A DNA stretch of 64,000 nucleotides from Lachnospiraceae bacterium 28-4 (GTDB lineage: Bacteria; Bacillota; Clostridia; Lachnospirales; Lachnospiraceae). The notes beneath the pieces were generated by a model. It had not been told where the DNA came from, made no database searches, and saw only the letters and a program-made list of their open reading frames with translations. Position numbers and translations under genes: made by a program. Shown piece by piece: positions 45,255-54,864 of the stretch. Position 1 is the first letter of the stretch. Every line of letters begins with the position of its first letter. Where the stretch lies: contig KE159601.1 of assembly GCA_000403275.2 (NCBI GenBank), positions 62,001-126,000 of the forward strand, given 5' to 3'.

Positions 45255-46616
45255 CTACAAGTCCCAATATCCATCCTCCACATACAGGCTTTCCGCCTGT
45301 TCATAGGCATCCTGCCAGGCTTCCTCTGCGGATGGATCCCGCGGGTAAAAGATTTCCTGATGATAAATCCGCCATTCTCCTTCCAACAAACGCTCATCCA
45401 CAATTTCAACTTCATCTCCCGCATGCACGATCTGGCTGAGCCTCGCCACATTCGTAAGCTGCCCGTCTATATACTCATACCTGTCTACATAATGTGCCGC
45501 CGCGCCGCTTCTGGAAAATCCATAAATACACTGTTTATCCCGCCTTATGGATGGCGAATCAATCCCCGTAAATTCCGGCACGTTTTTGTACAACCCGCTG
45601 TCCGGCTCATAAGTAAATAAGGAAGAATAGGACGCCGCCCCCGTACCAAATGTACCCTGATAGCAATAGATATCCTCCTCTCCGTCAAAATTCCAATCCT
45701 TCAAAGATAAAAAATTCTGGCAGGAAACATTATCCAGCCAATAAAATGCCACTTTTTCCGCGTCCATGCAGGACGAATCGATGCATTGCAGAATATCCCC
45801 CCGGGATTTGTCCAAAACCAGCACCAAAAATTCATTAGGCTCATGATAAACAAGCTCCCCTTCCAGCCTTTTTTCTATTTCGTTATCCCTGTATTCGATC
45901 GTAATATAATCAAATCTTTCTCCTTCCATTCTTAGATGGGCAAAATACGGAATCTCTGTCGTCGTTCCTTTCCGATATCCACTAAGAAAATCATTTTCCG
46001 GCAAAACAGCTTCCATTAACTGACAGGCATAGCCATTTTCCTTCGCGTATTGATAGGCATAGGAAGTATCACTGCAAGCCACCACAACCGGCCACGGATA
46101 TTCATTTCTCCAAAAAGCCTTCTCATCAATGGATATCACACTGTCCGGCAGTTTGATAAGGGAAATGTCATATGCATTCTCAATTACATTTTCTTCTATT
46201 GTAGTAATTCCGTCAGAAACCGTAAGTTCCAGCAGGTTTCCGGCAGAATAAGGCACGCCCAGGCATTCTTTGCCGAGCGTGGATACCCTTTTCCCGTCAA
46301 TCACGGATGGAATGACGACCTGATAAGGGTTCTGCGTATTTTTCTCCTCATTATATCCCGTAATCCGCAGAGTTCCGTCCGGCAGCTCTTCATAGGTAAA
46401 GCAAGCCGTATGTTTTTCCAGAACCAGATGGCTGACTGCCTGTGACAACAACAATTCCAAATCCGGCATCTCCACTTTTTTTGCTGCCCCGCCCAAAGCT
46501 TCCTTCCCCTTTGCTGCCCCGTCCTTTCGTCCATCAATCGATAAAGATGCTATGGTTCCTGCGAGAATCAATAACGATACAAGCCCGATTATTATATTTT
46601 TCTTTTTCTTCATCAT
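45255..46616 (-). CDS. Secreted or membrane-anchored leucine-rich repeat protein
   Basis: 453 residues. N-terminal hydrophobic segment (about 6-25, after MMKKKK) acts as signal or anchor. Residues about 95-190 show BspA/LRR_5-type repeats: VVIPSVIDGKRVSTLGKECL, LTVSDGITTIEENVIENAYD and IKLPDSVISIDEKAFWRNEY. The C-terminal 200 residues contain a calcium-loop-like DWNFDGEEDIYCYQG, as in VCBS/FG-GAP-like surface proteins. Probable extracellular binding protein; ligand unknown. Stands alone beside the fold-back element. Confidence 0.75.
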   Translation of the reverse strand: MMKKKKNIIIGLVSLLILAGTIASLSIDGRKDGAAKGKEALGGAAKKVEMPDLELLLSQAVSHLVLEKHTACFTYEELPDGTLRITGYNEEKNTQNPYQVVIPSVIDGKRVSTLGKECLGVPYSAGNLLELTVSDGITTIEENVIENAYDISLIKLPDSVISIDEKAFWRNEYPWPVVVACSDTSYAYQYAKENGYACQLMEAVLPENDFLSGYRKGTTTEIPYFAHLRMEGERFDYITIEYRDNEIEKRLEGELVYHEPNEFLVLVLDKSRGDILQCIDSSCMDAEKVAFYWLDNVSCQNFLSLKDWNFDGEEDIYCYQGTFGTGAASYSSLFTYEPDSGLYKNVPEFTGIDSPSIRRDKQCIYGFSRSGAAAHYVDRYEYIDGQLTNVARLSQIVHAGDEVEIVDERLLEGEWRIYHQEIFYPRDPSAEEAWQDAYEQAESLYVEDGYWDL

Positions 46617-46789
46617 AACCAGCCTCCATGCTATGAACTATTCGATTATCCCTCTTATGTTCCTTTTTTTATTATACAGAACCCCCTCCAAAAAATCACC
46701 CGTTATTTCTCCTGAAACTCTTTTCGCATAAAACAATCCTTTCTTCACTGACATTTTGATAAGACCGTAAAATTTTTCGATTCTGAAAC

Positions 46790-46838
46790 AAAAAAGGGAC
46801 GGCATTTACCATATTTTTCCGCCTGGCAAATGCCTCCC
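46790..46838 (-). terminator. Terminator of the phosphoglucomutase gene
   Basis: On the minus strand GGGA-GGCATTT pairs with AAATGCC-GTCCC, one mismatch, 20-nt loop, then six T. It ends the sugar locus. Confidence 0.75.
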
Positions 46839-46853
46839 TTTTCCTGTTATCCT

Positions 46854-47549
46854 CTAATTTTGCCGCCTGTCCTGTTCCTTCCGGGCATCGCCCGACAGAC
46901 CGGCAACCGGATCTAATATTCCCAGCAGATCCCCAAGTCTTTCCAGCCGGTAATCCGCCTTCCCGCATGTCACCGCCCCGCCGATCGCCGCGGTTTTCAT
47001 TCCACCGGCGATTCCAGCTTCGATCCCGGCTTCCGCGTCCTCCACTACCAGACAATCCTCCGGTTTTTCGCCCAGCAGCGCCGCCCCTTTTAAAAACACC
47101 TCCGGGTCAGGCTTGGACTTCTTAATTTGATTCCCGTCCACGATCCGGTCAAAAGCTTCCTTTAACCCGGTTCTTTCCAGGATATACCCCGCATTCCGGC
47201 TCGAAGAGCCAAGGCAGATCCCATATCCCCTTCTGCGTATTTCCGCCAGGGTATCTCTCACTTCCTCCGTTACATCATCCGGTGTCATCGCAGCGAGCAG
47301 TCCGCGGTATATTTCATTTTTCTGCGCCGCCAATTTCTCTTTCTCCTCCCGGGAAAACGATCGGTTTCCGCCGTATTCCAACAAGATTTCCAAACTTTCC
47401 ATTCTGCCGACGCCCCGCAGACGGTTATTCATCTCCTCATCAAAGGAAATCCCCAATCCTTCCACTGTCTCTTTCCACGCTTGATAATGAAACCGGTCGG
47501 TACATACAATCACTCCGTCCAAATCAAAAATCACCGCCCTGAAGTTCAT
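46854..47549 (-). CDS. pgmB: Beta-phosphoglucomutase, HAD family
   Basis: 231 residues. HAD motif I FDLDGVIVCTDRFHYQAW, motif II GSSSRN, Lys in KKSKPDPEVF and motif IV VVEDAEAGIEAG. The LRGVGRMESLEILLEYGG cap segment is typical for PgmB. It interconverts beta-glucose-1-phosphate and glucose-6-phosphate, normally after a phosphorylase. No phosphorylase is in the locus; the GH3 gene upstream may supply the sugar. Starts about 250 nt after the ROK gene stop, separated by short tandem repeats. Confidence 0.92.
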   Translation of the reverse strand: MNFRAVIFDLDGVIVCTDRFHYQAWKETVEGLGISFDEEMNNRLRGVGRMESLEILLEYGGNRSFSREEKEKLAAQKNEIYRGLLAAMTPDDVTEEVRDTLAEIRRRGYGICLGSSSRNAGYILERTGLKEAFDRIVDGNQIKKSKPDPEVFLKGAALLGEKPEDCLVVEDAEAGIEAGIAGGMKTAAIGGAVTCGKADYRLERLGDLLGILDPVAGLSGDARKEQDRRQN

Positions 47550-47705
47550 TCTTCTTTCTCCTTCCTTCCAGCGGCCCCTTATATATCCCGTTCCTTTCTA
47601 TATTCCCGTTTTTATATTTCCCATGGATGAGTCCACATCGTAACCACATAAAAAACGCACACTATACAACAATAATATGTATTTCAAAGTATAAAAATAC
47701 TTGCC

Positions 47706-47795
47706 CATTCCCAGCGGGGATGCCCACAACGGGAATGCCCACAATGGGAATATCCCACAGCGGGAATATCCCCCATGAAAATGTTCCCAGCAGGA
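47706..47795 (-). repeat. 15-16-bp tandem repeats after the ROK gene
   Basis: Five to six units such as GGGAATGCCCACAAC and GGGAATATCCCACAGC follow each other directly, with divergence toward the right. Each unit pairs GGGAAT with ATtCCC of its neighbour, so the transcript could fold into serial hairpins. They end two bases before the ROK stop codon. Confidence 0.6.
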
Positions 47796-47796
47796 A

Positions 47797-48966
47797 TCAT
47801 AATTGTTCCAAGTGAAACCCTTCCAATGTATCGTTCAAAAAACTGGATACGATCATGAGCGCCGCGCCCTCTGCCATAGGGCTGTCCGCCTCCGTATCCA
47901 CCCATATATCCATGCAGTCCTCCGCCAACGCCGGATAAGCTGCCACCATTTTTTTCAGTTCATCAATTCTGGGCGCGAGATAAGGGGCCAGTTTTCCTCC
48001 TATAATAATTTCCGTATCAAAACTTAACCTTATATTGGCCAATGCCTGGGCAAAACGCTCCAAGTATTCTTTCCAGCGCAGAGCGCATCCTTTGTCTCCC
48101 CGATCCAGCTTCTTAAAAAAACCTTCCAAGTCCGGATCTTCTTCGCCCGTCAGGCACGTCAGCGCTCCATAAGCCGACCAGCATCCCCGTCCGCCGCAAA
48201 AACACTTCCTTCCCTCCGGGTTTAATACCATATGCCCGAAAGCACCCGGTTTATTATAACGCCCTCTGTATATTTCTTTATTTAAAATAACCGAACCGGC
48301 AACTCCATTATTGGTCACAATCACATATACCGCATCCTTTAACTCCCGGCTGCGCCATACGGTCCCAAAACCTGCCGCATTCGCCCCGTACTCCACGTAA
48401 ACGGGATAATCAAAATTTTTCTGAATATGATCCAGTGGAAAATTCTTCAGCCCCAGCACCGTAGAACGCGAAACGATATTGCCCTTCGGCGAAATTTCTC
48501 CGGGAAAAGCGATCCCTACGCCGAGTACGCGCCCCGCCCGCGGGCCGGAACCGACGGTCTCCCTCACAATATCATTGACCTGTCTCCAATAAGCACCGCT
48601 GTCCTCAAAAACAAGACGGCGCACCGTTCCGGCCTCTGTTTTCCCCTTCAAATCCATCACCTGGACATCCACATGATGCCGCCGTATTTCTACCCCTACC
48701 GCAAAGAAAGAACGGTAGCAGAATTCAATCGGCCTTGGCTTGCGCCCGCCCGAAGAGGGAATCTCATCCCCCTCCCGCAGCAGGCCCGCCTCCTTAAAAA
48801 ACTGCAAAATCTGCGTTACGGTAGGCCCGCTCAGATTCAACCTGTTTTTAATTTCCAGCTGGGTCATGCTCCCTTCCTGAAACAGAAGCCGCAAGACCCT
48901 TCCACGGTTAATAATGCGTACTGATGCATTGCTGAATGTTTGTTGCTCCTTGAGTTCCGCTTCCAT
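47797..48966 (-). CDS. ROK-family transcriptional regulator
   Basis: 389 residues. N-terminal winged helix (about 20-75: MTQLEIKNRLNLSGPTVTQILQFF) and a ROK sugar-kinase-like domain with GVGIAFPGEI, EYGANAAGFG and the Zn-binding signature GHMVLNPEGRKCFCGGRGCW. Acts as a NagC/XylR-type repressor released by a sugar ligand. Start at ATG 48966 behind GGGAAGGA; the GTG seven codons earlier is less likely. Its place in the ABC-importer/GH3 locus and the inverted repeat at 54749 suggest it controls that operon. Confidence 0.9.
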   Translation of the reverse strand: MEAELKEQQTFSNASVRIINRGRVLRLLFQEGSMTQLEIKNRLNLSGPTVTQILQFFKEAGLLREGDEIPSSGGRKPRPIEFCYRSFFAVGVEIRRHHVDVQVMDLKGKTEAGTVRRLVFEDSGAYWRQVNDIVRETVGSGPRAGRVLGVGIAFPGEISPKGNIVSRSTVLGLKNFPLDHIQKNFDYPVYVEYGANAAGFGTVWRSRELKDAVYVIVTNNGVAGSVILNKEIYRGRYNKPGAFGHMVLNPEGRKCFCGGRGCWSAYGALTCLTGEEDPDLEGFFKKLDRGDKGCALRWKEYLERFAQALANIRLSFDTEIIIGGKLAPYLAPRIDELKKMVAAYPALAEDCMDIWVDTEADSPMAEGAALMIVSSFLNDTLEGFHLEQL

Positions 48967-49036
48967 GTTCTCGTATTCCTTCCCCACTAACCTTAATAAT
49001 AGAATAACATTTTTCCGTCTTTTTGTATAGTTTCTT

Positions 49037-49333
49037 TTACCTGTAAACCTGCATATATCCGCCGCATACGCCCTCTCTGACCTCCCTTCTGCGGTTCACA
49101 AAATAAACTGCAAAATCTGCCACGACCATAGCCTCGTTCACGATATAAAAGTAAACTGCCCCGTCCGCCGCTGCCAGCAGTTTGTGCAGGATGCCGAATA
49201 CATAAGCTAGCAGGATAAAACTCATAAAAAGCAGATTTTTACCTTTAGTAGAGCGGCTTTTCACGCTGTTGTACAAATTGACCGGCCATGCAAGTCCGAA
49301 ACATATAATCATAAGTACTTCTAAAATCGACAT
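49037..49333 (-). CDS. Small PQ-loop/SemiSWEET-like membrane protein
   Basis: 98 residues, three membrane helices. FGLAWPVNLYNSVKSRSTKGKN has the Pro and the basic loop of SemiSWEET-type half-transporters, which dimerise to pass sugars. The match is loose and the function unproven. ATG 49333 has GAGGTGG five nt upstream; the start lies eight nt after the GH3 stop region, so it is translated as part of the sugar operon. Confidence 0.68.
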   Translation of the reverse strand: MSILEVLMIICFGLAWPVNLYNSVKSRSTKGKNLLFMSFILLAYVFGILHKLLAAADGAVYFYIVNEAMVVADFAVYFVNRRREVREGVCGGYMQVYR

Positions 49334-49340
49334 TTCCACC

Positions 49341-51041
49341 TCATAAACGCGTATCCCACAGCCCCGCAAAAGGATCCACCGGGCTATGTCCCAGGAAAGG
49401 GCTGCGCCCCATTAATTTTTCCACCATGGCATAAACGCTTTCCTCGTTGCAGGTATAAGCATTGATATAAGTTCCCACCATCGGCACATCCACCAGATGA
49501 TAGGGATTGGAAAAGGATAAAAATAACACCGGTATGTCCTTTACATACTTCGGCGAATCCTCTCCCAGAAAGTCGTCCCATACGATGCGGATGGTCGTCT
49601 GGTTGCTGCCGACTTTCATATTGGCAAAATAAATCATGAGATCCGTCTCTTTTTTAAATTCCGCCAGGCTGCAGTCCTCTCCTGGAAACCGTCCGTCCTT
49701 AAAATAGGACACCTCAAACCCTTCCTTCTCCAGAAGCGACTTAAACAGTTCTATTTCCGGCAAAAGCCCGCCGGCAGGAAGTTTCTCGTTCGTAATCTGT
49801 ATCAGCTTCACCTTCCGCATTTTTTCCGGAGACAAAGGAAGACATTGCTCCCTGTCTTTTACAAGCGTAATGCTGCGCTCCGCAATTTCCCTGGCCGCCG
49901 CCAGATGTTCCGGACACCGCAGACAGGAGAGTCCCTCCTTCGACGGTATTGCCGGCCTCTTCCAAAGTCCGGCATGCGCTTTCAATGCCAGGATGCGCTT
50001 CACCGCTTCGTCTAATCGTTTCCGGCTCAAAAGCCCTTTCCTTAACCCTTCCATCATAAAGCCCACGTCTTCTTTCCTGTTGATGGTAAACAGGAACATA
50101 TCGGCTCCCCGCTCGATCGCGGCTGGCACTGCCAGATGTCTCGGCATACTGCACGTAAAGCCCACCATCTGGGTAGCATCCGTCACAATTAATCCGTTGA
50201 AGCCCAGCTTTTCCCTCAATATCCCCTGCATGAGTTCCCTGCTCAGGGACGCCGGCATAATATCCTCATCCTTTATCCCGGGATCCACCTCCCGGCACAA
50301 AGCGGGTTGTTTGATATGGGCGCACATAACCGCCGGCGCACCGTCATCGATCAATTCCTTGTAAATGCGGCCATAGGATTCATACCATTCCTGTGCCGGC
50401 AGACTATTTATGCTGCTCATCAAATGCTGATCCCGTTCATCCACCCCGTCCCCCGGAAAATGTTTGACTGTGCTGATCACTCCATACCGGCGGCAAGCCT
50501 CCATATAGCCTTTTGCCATGCGTATGATGCGCTCCGGGCTGCTGCCATATGTACGGACGTTGGTAATCGGGTTCCCCGGATTTAAGTCGATATCTACAAT
50601 GGGTTCAAATGTCCAGTTCACCCCTGCGGCCCCGCCTTCCTTGCAGGCCACCTCCGCCAGCTTGTATGCGCTCTGCGCATCGTCCGTCGCCGCGCAGCCC
50701 ATGGGGCTTGAAACATATGTGCCGTCTGTCAGCCCTCCGTTTCCGCCGGAACCGCCCCGCTCCAGATTACAGGCAATCAGCAAGGGGATTTTTGCCTTTT
50801 TCTGCATCCGCTCTGTATACTCCCGCATTTTTTCCCCGGAAAAAGGACGGTACATCACACCGCCCGGCTCCGTATCCTCCAGCAAAGCCTCCGGGCTGCA
50901 TCCAGGCCTGTCCCATAAAATCTCACAAAACAACTGCCCCACTTTTTCCTTGTCCGTCATTCCTTGCAAAGTCTCTTCTACCCAGCGGACGGCCTCATCC
51001 CCCAGATAAAAAGGTTTTCCTCTCAAATCTATCCTGTCCAT
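49341..51041 (-). CDS. Glycoside hydrolase family 3 protein
   Basis: 566 residues. GH3 N-terminal barrel with STVKHFPGDGVDERDQHLMS and nucleophile Asp in FNGLIVTDATQMVGF, plus a C-terminal alpha/beta domain (about 390-560). The KHFPG-D...DQH arrangement is that of NagZ-like beta-N-acetylhexosaminidases, but the two-domain form also occurs in beta-glucosidases, so the substrate is open. No signal peptide, so it acts on imported sugar. Start at ATG 51041, eight nt after GGAAGGG; an ATG at 51047 is also possible. Overlap region with the permease stop shows it is part of the ABC operon. Confidence 0.87.
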   Translation of the reverse strand: MDRIDLRGKPFYLGDEAVRWVEETLQGMTDKEKVGQLFCEILWDRPGCSPEALLEDTEPGGVMYRPFSGEKMREYTERMQKKAKIPLLIACNLERGGSGGNGGLTDGTYVSSPMGCAATDDAQSAYKLAEVACKEGGAAGVNWTFEPIVDIDLNPGNPITNVRTYGSSPERIIRMAKGYMEACRRYGVISTVKHFPGDGVDERDQHLMSSINSLPAQEWYESYGRIYKELIDDGAPAVMCAHIKQPALCREVDPGIKDEDIMPASLSRELMQGILREKLGFNGLIVTDATQMVGFTCSMPRHLAVPAAIERGADMFLFTINRKEDVGFMMEGLRKGLLSRKRLDEAVKRILALKAHAGLWKRPAIPSKEGLSCLRCPEHLAAAREIAERSITLVKDREQCLPLSPEKMRKVKLIQITNEKLPAGGLLPEIELFKSLLEKEGFEVSYFKDGRFPGEDCSLAEFKKETDLMIYFANMKVGSNQTTIRIVWDDFLGEDSPKYVKDIPVLFLSFSNPYHLVDVPMVGTYINAYTCNEESVYAMVEKLMGRSPFLGHSPVDPFAGLWDTRL

Positions 51042-51054
51042 AACCATGCCCTTC

Positions 51055-52041
51055 CTACTCCTTATTACGCATACGCTCATAAATACGTTCGCTGTATACA
51101 TCCAGAACCACGGCCACCAGAATAATCACTCCCTTGGATACCATCTGCCAATAGCTCGATACTTTCAACAGATTCAGCCCGTTGCTGATCAGTCCTATCA
51201 CCAGGCAGCCGAACAAGGTTCCTCCTACCGTGCCCGATCCTCCGCCCATGGGCGTTCCGCCGATGACTACGGCCGCAATAATATCCATAACCGTGTCTCC
51301 TCCCAGCGTAGTCTGCGCAGATGCCACCCGCCCGCAGGATACCAGCGCCATAATAGCGATCGTAAAGCCCAGAAGCGCGGACACATACACCCGTGTGCGT
51401 TCCACGTGAATGCCGGAAACACGTGCCGCGTCCGGGTTGCCTCCTACCGCAATGACATTCCGTCCGAACTGGGTGCGGCTGAATATAATGTGGCCTGCAA
51501 CAATAAAAATAACCATCAACAGCACCGAAAAGGGAATCGGCCCTATATATCCCTGTCCCATGAAAATAATCCCTTCATTCAAGTTGCTGATCGGGGAACC
51601 ATTGGAAAGCAGCATCAGCACCCCTCTGAATACCTGCTGCATCGCCAGCGTCACGAGAAAGGGCGGCAGATTAAAGCGGTTCTCAATCACCGCATTCATA
51701 CTGCTGCAAAACATCGCGATCACGATACAAATGAGCAGAATCACCACAAAGGGCAGGGATGTCTGGCTCAACAGCCCGCTGATAATGCCGATCATGCACA
51801 TCATATATCCCGCCGAAAGGTCAACGCTGTCCGAGGCCAGAAGGAAAGTATAACCCACGCCGATAATCCCGTTGGCCGCTATCTGCCTCGCAAGGCTCAT
51901 CAAATTGCTGCCGGTCAGGAAGGTATCTGTCGTCAGCATCAACAGAATAAAGAATAAGATCACGAGCAGGAAAGCCCTGTTTTTCAGAAAAAATATGAGT
52001 ACGGAATCTCCCGTCCACTTTTTCTTTGTTTTTTGCTGCAT
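51055..52041 (-). CDS. Sugar ABC transporter permease (RbsC type)
   Basis: 328 residues, about nine helices. BPD_transp_2 motifs: ANGIIGVGYTFLLASDSVDLSAG, FLVTLAMQQVFRGV, GGNPDAARVSGIHVERT and GGTPMGGGSGTVGGTLFG. GGAGG precedes ATG 52041, which overlaps the end of the ATPase gene. Forms the membrane channel of the importer with the ATPase and binding protein next to it. Confidence 0.93.
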   Translation of the reverse strand: MQQKTKKKWTGDSVLIFFLKNRAFLLVILFFILLMLTTDTFLTGSNLMSLARQIAANGIIGVGYTFLLASDSVDLSAGYMMCMIGIISGLLSQTSLPFVVILLICIVIAMFCSSMNAVIENRFNLPPFLVTLAMQQVFRGVLMLLSNGSPISNLNEGIIFMGQGYIGPIPFSVLLMVIFIVAGHIIFSRTQFGRNVIAVGGNPDAARVSGIHVERTRVYVSALLGFTIAIMALVSCGRVASAQTTLGGDTVMDIIAAVVIGGTPMGGGSGTVGGTLFGCLVIGLISNGLNLLKVSSYWQMVSKGVIILVAVVLDVYSERIYERMRNKE

Positions 52042-52042
52042 A

Positions 52043-53554
52043 TCATTTATCCTCCTTTTTCTCTCCGCCCGGCAGACCGAACATTTCTGCCATAATCTCT
52101 TCTGCTTCGGCCTCCCGCCTGTCATGCTCCGCCACAATGCGCCCCTGCCGGACGACCAGCACTCTGTCGCTCATGCCCATGACTTCCGGCAAATCGCTGG
52201 AAATCAGCAGAATCGCCATACCCTGGCGGGCCAGTTCATTGCAGTAGCCGTAGATTTCACTCTTCGCCCCCACATCCACCCCGCGGGTAGGCTCATCCAT
52301 AATCAGGATACGGGGGCTGGTCATCAGCGCCCTCCCGATCATTACCTTCTGCTGGTTGCCTCCTGAAAGGGACCAAATCGGCATTCTGCTTCCGGCAGTT
52401 TTCACGCGCAGTTCTTTGATCATCGCGTCCGTATCGGCCTCTTCCCTCTTCCGGCTGATAAAGCCGGCTTTGCAGATTTTGTAAAAATAAGCAAGCGTCA
52501 TATTCATCTGCACATTCATTTTCTTAATAACACCCTGCCTGAGACGGTCCTCCGTCACCATCGCTATTTTATGGTTCAGTCCTTCCCGGGAGGAACGGTT
52601 TTCCACTTTTTGTCCGTCCACATAGATTTCCCCTTCATCGGCCGGCATAATGCCGTATATGCTCTGCATGATTTCCGTCCTGCCCGCTCCTACCAGCCCG
52701 GCAAAGCCCAGGACCTCCCCTGCCCTGACCTGAAAACTGATATCTTCAAAAACCCCTTTCAAGCTGAGATTCTTTACTTCCAGAAGCACTTTACCCAGAT
52801 TGGTCATTTCCTTTGGATAAAGATTTTCCACCTTCCTCCCGGCGATTCCGTTAATCAGCTCTTCCATGGTCAGCCCCCCTACGTTGCGTTCCTCTACCAT
52901 ATGGCCGTCCCGGAAAATAGTCACCCTGTCGGCAAGATCAAAAACCTCCTCCAGTTTGTGGCTGATAAACAAAACGGAAACCCCTTCTTTGGTCAGCCGC
53001 CGGATAATCTTATACAGAACCTTTACCTCCTTATCGGATAAAGCGCTCGTCGGCTCGTCCATAATCACAATTCTGGAACCGTAAGAAATTGCCCTTGCGA
53101 TTTCCACCATCTGCATCTGGGCGGTACTCAAATCCTTCACGTTTTCCTTCGGATTCAGTTCTATCTCATACTCGTCAAAAAGCTGCTGGGTGCGGGCCTC
53201 ACATAAGGACGGCATATAAATCCCGCCCCGGGAAAACTGCCCGCACCTCCCAATCCAGACATTATCGGCCACCGACATGCTCGGAACAAGGCAAAGCTCC
53301 TGATGAATCATGGAAATCCCCTTTTGCAGCGCGTCATGGGGGCTTTTGGGTTCATAGGGTTCTCCGTTTAAAATCATCTCCCCTTTGCTCGGAGGGAAGC
53401 TTCCTAACAGGATATTCATCATCGTCGATTTTCCCGCCCCGTTTTCCCCTGCCAGAGCCAGCACCTCGCCTTTTTCCAGGTGAAAACTAACGTCCGTCAG
53501 GGCATGGGTCTGGTAAAAATTTTTGCTGACGCCCTTTACCTCTAATATTTTCAA
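52043..53554 (-). CDS. Sugar ABC transporter ATPase (RbsA/MglA type)
   Basis: 503 residues, two fused nucleotide-binding domains. Domain 1: GENGAGKST, the signature region LSTAQMQMVEIARA, and VIMDEPTSALS. Domain 2 has the degenerate Walker A GLVGAGRTE usual for this class, the signature LSGGNQQKVMIGRAL and LIMDEPTRGVD. Energises the importer. It starts 40 nt after the binding-protein gene. Confidence 0.95.
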   Translation of the reverse strand: MKILEVKGVSKNFYQTHALTDVSFHLEKGEVLALAGENGAGKSTMMNILLGSFPPSKGEMILNGEPYEPKSPHDALQKGISMIHQELCLVPSMSVADNVWIGRCGQFSRGGIYMPSLCEARTQQLFDEYEIELNPKENVKDLSTAQMQMVEIARAISYGSRIVIMDEPTSALSDKEVKVLYKIIRRLTKEGVSVLFISHKLEEVFDLADRVTIFRDGHMVEERNVGGLTMEELINGIAGRKVENLYPKEMTNLGKVLLEVKNLSLKGVFEDISFQVRAGEVLGFAGLVGAGRTEIMQSIYGIMPADEGEIYVDGQKVENRSSREGLNHKIAMVTEDRLRQGVIKKMNVQMNMTLAYFYKICKAGFISRKREEADTDAMIKELRVKTAGSRMPIWSLSGGNQQKVMIGRALMTSPRILIMDEPTRGVDVGAKSEIYGYCNELARQGMAILLISSDLPEVMGMSDRVLVVRQGRIVAEHDRREAEAEEIMAEMFGLPGGEKKEDK

Positions 53555-53594
53555 TCCTCCTACCGCCTTTCCTGTTTTGCCGTCACCCCGTTTT

Positions 53595-54722
53595 TTATTC
53601 CTCCGCCGTCATGCCGTTGGCTTCCATGACGGAAACATAAGTATCCGGTGTTACCAGCTGGTAATATCCCTCTACCTGATTGGTTTTTTCCGCCGTTTCT
53701 CCGTTTAACGCCGCTTCCACATAGTCTGCGGAAGAAACTGCCAGCTGCCGCATCGCCATCAGTACGGTCGCATCCAATTCTCCGCTCTTTAAATATGACT
53801 GTCCTGTGGTAGAGCAATCGATCGATACGATGATGAAGTCTTCCACCGGCTCCCCTTTGGCCTTAATGGCATTTATAATACCCGCCGCCTGTTCGTCCGA
53901 CTGGGTGACAAAGCAGTTGATTTCCGGATACGTGGTCAGCATGTCGCTGGTAATGTCATATGCCTTCTGTGTATCGAATTCCGCATACTGGCTGGCCACC
54001 AGGTGAACTCTGTCCGCATAGGTTCCTTTCAGGCAGTTTTCCTCAAAGCCTTCGTAACGCTGCTCCACGGAAGAAGAACCGGACTGTCCGTATAAAAATG
54101 CGATGTTCAGCTCCAGCGCCTCGTCCTGCTCCAGAAGCCCGTTCAAATATTCTCCCTGCACCTTTCCTGCCTCGCGGTGGTCTCCCGCCACATAGGTATA
54201 ATAACTTTCTTCTTTTGCCGCAATCGCGCGTCCCGCTATAATCACCGGAATCCCCGCTGCGCCTAACTCCTCGATGGCTGCCGCAGATCCTTCCGTATCA
54301 CAGCCCATGATGACAACTGCATCACAGCCCATATTCATCAATGCTTCCATGTTATTTAATTCTGTCGTCACATCTCCGTTGGCATTCTGTAAAACAGGCT
54401 CCCATCCTTTTTCCTTGGCTACGCCTTCAAAATAATCCGCCATGGTTTTCATCGTAGAGTCCATGGAATTAAGGGAATAACCGATTAAATAACCGTCCTT
54501 GCCTGACTCTTCCCCGGTTTCTGCTTCCGCTGCGTCCGCTTCCTCAGCCGCTGCCTCTTCATTCGCCTCTGCCTCAGCCGCTTCCGGCGCATTCTCCTGA
54601 GCAGCCTCCCCTGCTGCATTGCCGCATCCTGCCGCTCCAAAAACCATCAGCCCGGCCAGCAGCAGCGCGAGCCCTCTCCGGCGCAAATTCTTGACTACAT
54701 CCTTCATTTCCGTTCCTTTCAT
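53595..54722 (-). CDS. Sugar ABC transporter substrate-binding lipoprotein
   Basis: 375 residues. Lipoprotein signal with lipobox AAGC near residue 33, then an Ala/Glu-rich linker of about 40 residues and a periplasmic-binding-protein type I domain (YLIGYSLNSMDSTMKTMADYF, VVIMGCDTEGSAAAIEELGAAGIPVI, FVTQSDEQAAGIINAI). RbsB/ChvE-like; the sugar is unknown. First gene of the operon, with GGAGGG five nt before the start, behind a strong promoter and a perfect inverted-repeat operator. Confidence 0.93.
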   Translation of the reverse strand: MKGTEMKDVVKNLRRRGLALLLAGLMVFGAAGCGNAAGEAAQENAPEAAEAEANEEAAAEEADAAEAETGEESGKDGYLIGYSLNSMDSTMKTMADYFEGVAKEKGWEPVLQNANGDVTTELNNMEALMNMGCDAVVIMGCDTEGSAAAIEELGAAGIPVIIAGRAIAAKEESYYTYVAGDHREAGKVQGEYLNGLLEQDEALELNIAFLYGQSGSSSVEQRYEGFEENCLKGTYADRVHLVASQYAEFDTQKAYDITSDMLTTYPEINCFVTQSDEQAAGIINAIKAKGEPVEDFIIVSIDCSTTGQSYLKSGELDATVLMAMRQLAVSSADYVEAALNGETAEKTNQVEGYYQLVTPDTYVSVMEANGMTAEE

Positions 54723-54748
54723 AAATACCCTCCTTATTTGAAATTACT

Positions 54749-54769
54749 TTTGCAAAATACTTTTGCAAA
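54749..54769. promoter_or_regulatory. Perfect inverted-repeat operator of the sugar operon
   Basis: TTTGCAAAA-TAC-TTTTGCAAA, 9-3-9 bp, about 12-32 nt after the predicted start and before the binding-protein gene. Probable target of the ROK regulator encoded downstream. Confidence 0.6.
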
Positions 54770-54786
54770 TCTATTTAATTAATCAT

Positions 54787-54815
54787 ATTTTACACAGGCA
54801 GGTTCCGTTTGTCAA
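54787..54815 (-). promoter_or_regulatory. Promoter of the sugar ABC/GH3 operon
   Basis: On the minus strand TTGACA (54815-54810), 17 nt, TAAAAT (54792-54787). Confidence 0.8.
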
Positions 54816-54864
54816 TATGATTCTTTTATATTTTCCTGTTTTCTTTTAAACTATGTTTTTGGAT

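Noticed and set aside
47706-47795. Possible CRISPR array
   Set aside because: Units are only 15-16 bp with no spacers and no cas genes nearby.
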